Source of the DNA: Nostoc sp. CCCryo 231-06
GTDB taxonomy: Bacteria > Cyanobacteriota > Cyanobacteriia > Cyanobacteriales > Nostocaceae
Length of the DNA stretch: 48,102 nucleotides
Direction: 5' to 3'
Assembly: GCA_023522315.1 (NCBI GenBank)
Contig: JAHCSU010000155.1
Location: forward strand, 1 to 48,102
Shown here: piece after piece, positions 46,363-48,102 of the stretch
Layout of the letters: every line of letters begins with the position of its first letter
Position numbering within the stretch: the first letter of the stretch is position 1
Made by a program: the position numbers and the translations under genes
The notes under the pieces: model-generated
The model's database searches: none
The model's input: only the letters and a program-made list of their open reading frames with translations
Told to the model about the DNA's origin: nothing

Positions 46363-46424
46363 AATGAAACGTTCAAATCGTCTTGCTTGGATAGGAGCGA
46401 TCGCTTATGCAATTTGAGTGATAT
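46363..46424 (+). repeat. Composite duplication scar joined at a HIP1 octamer
   Basis: 46364-46404 copies the first 41 nt of the DUF4350 gene (47302-47342) with one mismatch, ending in GCGATCGC. From that same octamer, 46397-46424 copies the 3' end of the helicase gene (43399-43426) with one mismatch, ending after its TGA. The two sources therefore meet exactly at the shared HIP1 site 46397-46404. Confidence 0.85.
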
Positions 46425-46517
46425 TATCTGCGGATAATTTCTTTTGCCTTTCGCAATGTGTCAGCGATCGCCAGAGTTTACAATAGATTTGTACTAGTGT
46501 GAAGCAATCGCTTCAGA

Positions 46518-47096
46518 ATGCTTATGCTAATCCAGTTTCGGTTTCATCCTGAGAAAGCCGTTGAAGCCGCAGCAATACTCTTAAAGCTGCACGGTAAGCC
46601 TATGAAGTATTTAGGCTTACTTAAGATGCTTTACATAGCTGATCGTGTTGCATTGAAACGCATGGAACAACCGATTACTGGCGATCGTTATGTGTCGATG
46701 GATTACGGCCCTGTCTTGAGCGGCGTTTATGACCTAATCAAGGGGAAGCCCGTTGATGATGCCTTACCTCTCTGGTATAAATTCATTTCTCGTCGTGATG
46801 AAAATCATGTTTCCTTGTTGCGCGATCCAGGAGACGAAGACCTTTGTGAAGAGGAAGAGGAAATCATTCAGCAGGTTTATCAAACTTTTGGACATCTTGA
46901 CCCTTTTGAAGTTGCTGAGTGGACTCATGACCTTCCAGAGTGGAAAAACCCTCATGGCTCTGCCATTCCGATTTTGGTAGAGGATATTCTCAAAAATGTG
47001 GGCAAGAGTGACGAGGAAATCGGGAAAATTCAGCAAGAAGCCATTCGAGAAGCATATCTAGATGGGGTTTTGAACAGATTCAGCAAGGTGGTTTAA
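46518..47096 (+). CDS. Panacea (DUF4065/SocA-like) domain protein
   Basis: 192 residues. Matches the Panacea domain of SocA/GepA-type proteins: AAAILLKLHGKPMKYLGLLKMLYIADRVAL (~18-47), PITGDRYVSMDYGPVLSGVYDLI (~52-74), and FEVAEWTHDLPEWKNP (~134-149). Panacea proteins neutralise diverse toxins in toxin-antitoxin pairs and also serve as protease adaptors. The antitoxin's partner is usually adjacent; the gene before it is the P-loop kinase-like protein, separated by the scar, and the gene after it is DUF4350. No classical toxin is recognisable. Confidence 0.85.
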   Translation: MLMLIQFRFHPEKAVEAAAILLKLHGKPMKYLGLLKMLYIADRVALKRMEQPITGDRYVSMDYGPVLSGVYDLIKGKPVDDALPLWYKFISRRDENHVSLLRDPGDEDLCEEEEEIIQQVYQTFGHLDPFEVAEWTHDLPEWKNPHGSAIPILVEDILKNVGKSDEEIGKIQQEAIREAYLDGVLNRFSKVV

Positions 47097-47301
47097 TCTC
47101 CAAGGGGTTGAAAAACAGGTATAAAACGGCTCTGAAAGCTTTCTTGGGAATACTGTAAGATGGCAGAGATCGCAGTCACATATAGAAAGCGCGTAATGCT
47201 GGGAAACTCAGATAAAATTAATTATATTTTTGACTTTACCTGAAAAATAAGTAAGTATTAACACTAATGATCCTGAAACGAAGTGATTATAGTGATCGAA
47301 A

Positions 47302-48102
47302 ATGAAACGTTCAAATCGCCTTGCTTGGATAGGAGCGATCGCACTCGCTGCGATCGTTTTACTGAGTTTGATTGCGGCTCCAAATAATACTAAAATTAAC
47401 ACTGGCTCTACTTATAACCGCGCCTCCGATGGCTATGGTGCTTGGTATGCTTTTATGCAACAGCAGGGAATTTCTATCAAGCGCTGGCAAAAGCCTTTTA
47501 GTGACATTCAGCCAGAGAAAAACCCAGTTACCTTTCTACAGGTAAGCGGCGATCCAAGAGAGACTACACTGGATAGTCAAGAGCGGGAATGGGTAGAAAA
47601 AGGGAATACTTTGGTAATTTTGGGTGCGGGGGCGCGGGTTACAGAAGCGCAGTTTAGCAGTATGCAAAAATCTCCTGAAGGTGATATAAAAATTGATACA
47701 CGTAGACGATATAAAAAAGCTAACTCCCAGCAAGTTAATTTAGGCGATCGCTTTGGTGCTATTGTCTGGGAAGAAAATTACAAACAAGGAAAGGTGATTT
47801 TTTCTACCACTCCTTATTTAGCTGCTAACGCCTACCAAGATTATTTAAGTAATTTCAAGTATTTAGCCAATTTAGTTAATCAAAAAGGTCACACAGTATT
47901 TGTCGATGAATACATCCACGGCTATAAAGATGCCGATGTCAGAAAGAAAGAAAGCGAAGGAGATTTATTTAGTTTTTTTGCTAAAACTCCTGTATTTCCA
48001 ATATTGGTGCAAGTCGGTATCCTACTATTAGTGTTAATTTGGGCGCAGAATCGCCGCTTTGGCAAGCCAGTAGCTTTAGATACACCAGTTGTAGATAACA
48101 GC
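47302..48102 (+). CDS. DUF4350 membrane protein (partial, runs past the window end)
   Basis: The frame is open from ATG 47302 to the last base, at least 267 codons. The product has an N-terminal helix (LAWIGAIALAAIVLLSLIAA, ~7-26), the GSTYNRASDGYGAWYAFMQQQG segment and FSTTPYLAANAYQ, then HTVFVDEYIHGYKD (~199-212), as in DUF4350, and a second helix (FPILVQVGILLLVLIWAQ, ~233-250). In other bacteria DUF4350 genes sit beside MoxR-type ATPases; the sequence beyond is not visible here. The first 41 nt are duplicated at 46364-46404. Confidence 0.88.
   Translation, partial: MKRSNRLAWIGAIALAAIVLLSLIAAPNNTKINTGSTYNRASDGYGAWYAFMQQQGISIKRWQKPFSDIQPEKNPVTFLQVSGDPRETTLDSQEREWVEKGNTLVILGAGARVTEAQFSSMQKSPEGDIKIDTRRRYKKANSQQVNLGDRFGAIVWEENYKQGKVIFSTTPYLAANAYQDYLSNFKYLANLVNQKGHTVFVDEYIHGYKDADVRKKESEGDLFSFFAKTPVFPILVQVGILLLVLIWAQNRRFGKPVALDTPVVDNS

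Overview
The window reads as chromosomal DNA of a filamentous, heterocyst-forming type cyanobacterium (Nostoc/Anabaena group). The reasons are many copies of the HIP1 octamer GCGATCGC inside and between genes, heptameric STRR-type tandem repeats in the intergenic gaps, a high-light-inducible (Hlip) protein, several Ser/Thr kinases with TPR or Ser/Pro-rich tails, multi-PAS hybrid histidine kinases, a PEP-CTERM protein, and families recurrent in cyanobacteria (DUF4346-ThyA, DUF4350). The species is not determined.

Layout. 1-9.6 kb: the 3' end of an Omp85/BamA barrel, a membrane Ser/Thr kinase, a CapA-like envelope protein whose start codon lies in a hairpin, tRNA-Ser(CGA), a class A beta-lactamase-like hydrolase, D-lactate dehydrogenase, an M50B-type membrane protein coupled to a small ORF, and a TPR gene that has lost its 5' end. 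9.8-14.4 kb: zinc-ribbon/FHA protein, 6-phosphogluconolactonase, RNase PH, an adenylate-kinase paralogue, and a CobO-like protein without a P-loop. 14.4-17.7 kb (minus): a compact four-gene deoxypyrimidine cassette: MtrA-like/ThyA/DUF4346 fusion, dCMP deaminase, a dCTP-deaminase-fold protein with C-terminal membrane helices and no catalytic Glu, and a DNPH1/Rcl-like nucleotide N-hydrolase. 17.9-20.7 kb: Hlip, thioredoxin-like protein, an unknown protein, then a repeat graveyard with a 249-bp hairpin-rich element with terminal inverted repeats and an internally deleted antitoxin. 20.7-33 kb: a signalling region with a three-PAS hybrid kinase, a rhomboid fold without its catalytic residues, a kinase with ten TPRs, a sensor kinase interrupted by one in-frame TGA, a coupled REC-kinase and a third Ser/Thr kinase. 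33-40 kb: PEP-CTERM protein, DUF697 GTPase, DUF937 protein, PPOX flavoprotein, GNAT, a 58-residue membrane peptide, ArfB, an S4 protein and a transposase remnant. 40-47.1 kb: a probable defence-type island with a large SNF2/RapA-like helicase (possibly DpdE-like), a GIY-YIG/GNAT/PUA-like fusion, an ASCH protein, a P-loop kinase-like protein and a Panacea-domain protein. 47.3 kb to the end: start of a DUF4350 protein.

The two systems most worth follow-up are the deoxypyrimidine cassette (14.4-17.7 kb) and the helicase/GIY-YIG/ASCH/kinase/Panacea island (40.1-47.1 kb). The second carries a composite scar at 46363-46424: a copy of the first 41 nt of the DUF4350 gene joined, exactly at a HIP1 octamer, to a copy of the helicase gene's 3' end. 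That is the junction expected from recombination between HIP1 sites. All functional calls come from reading motifs by eye; no database search was run.
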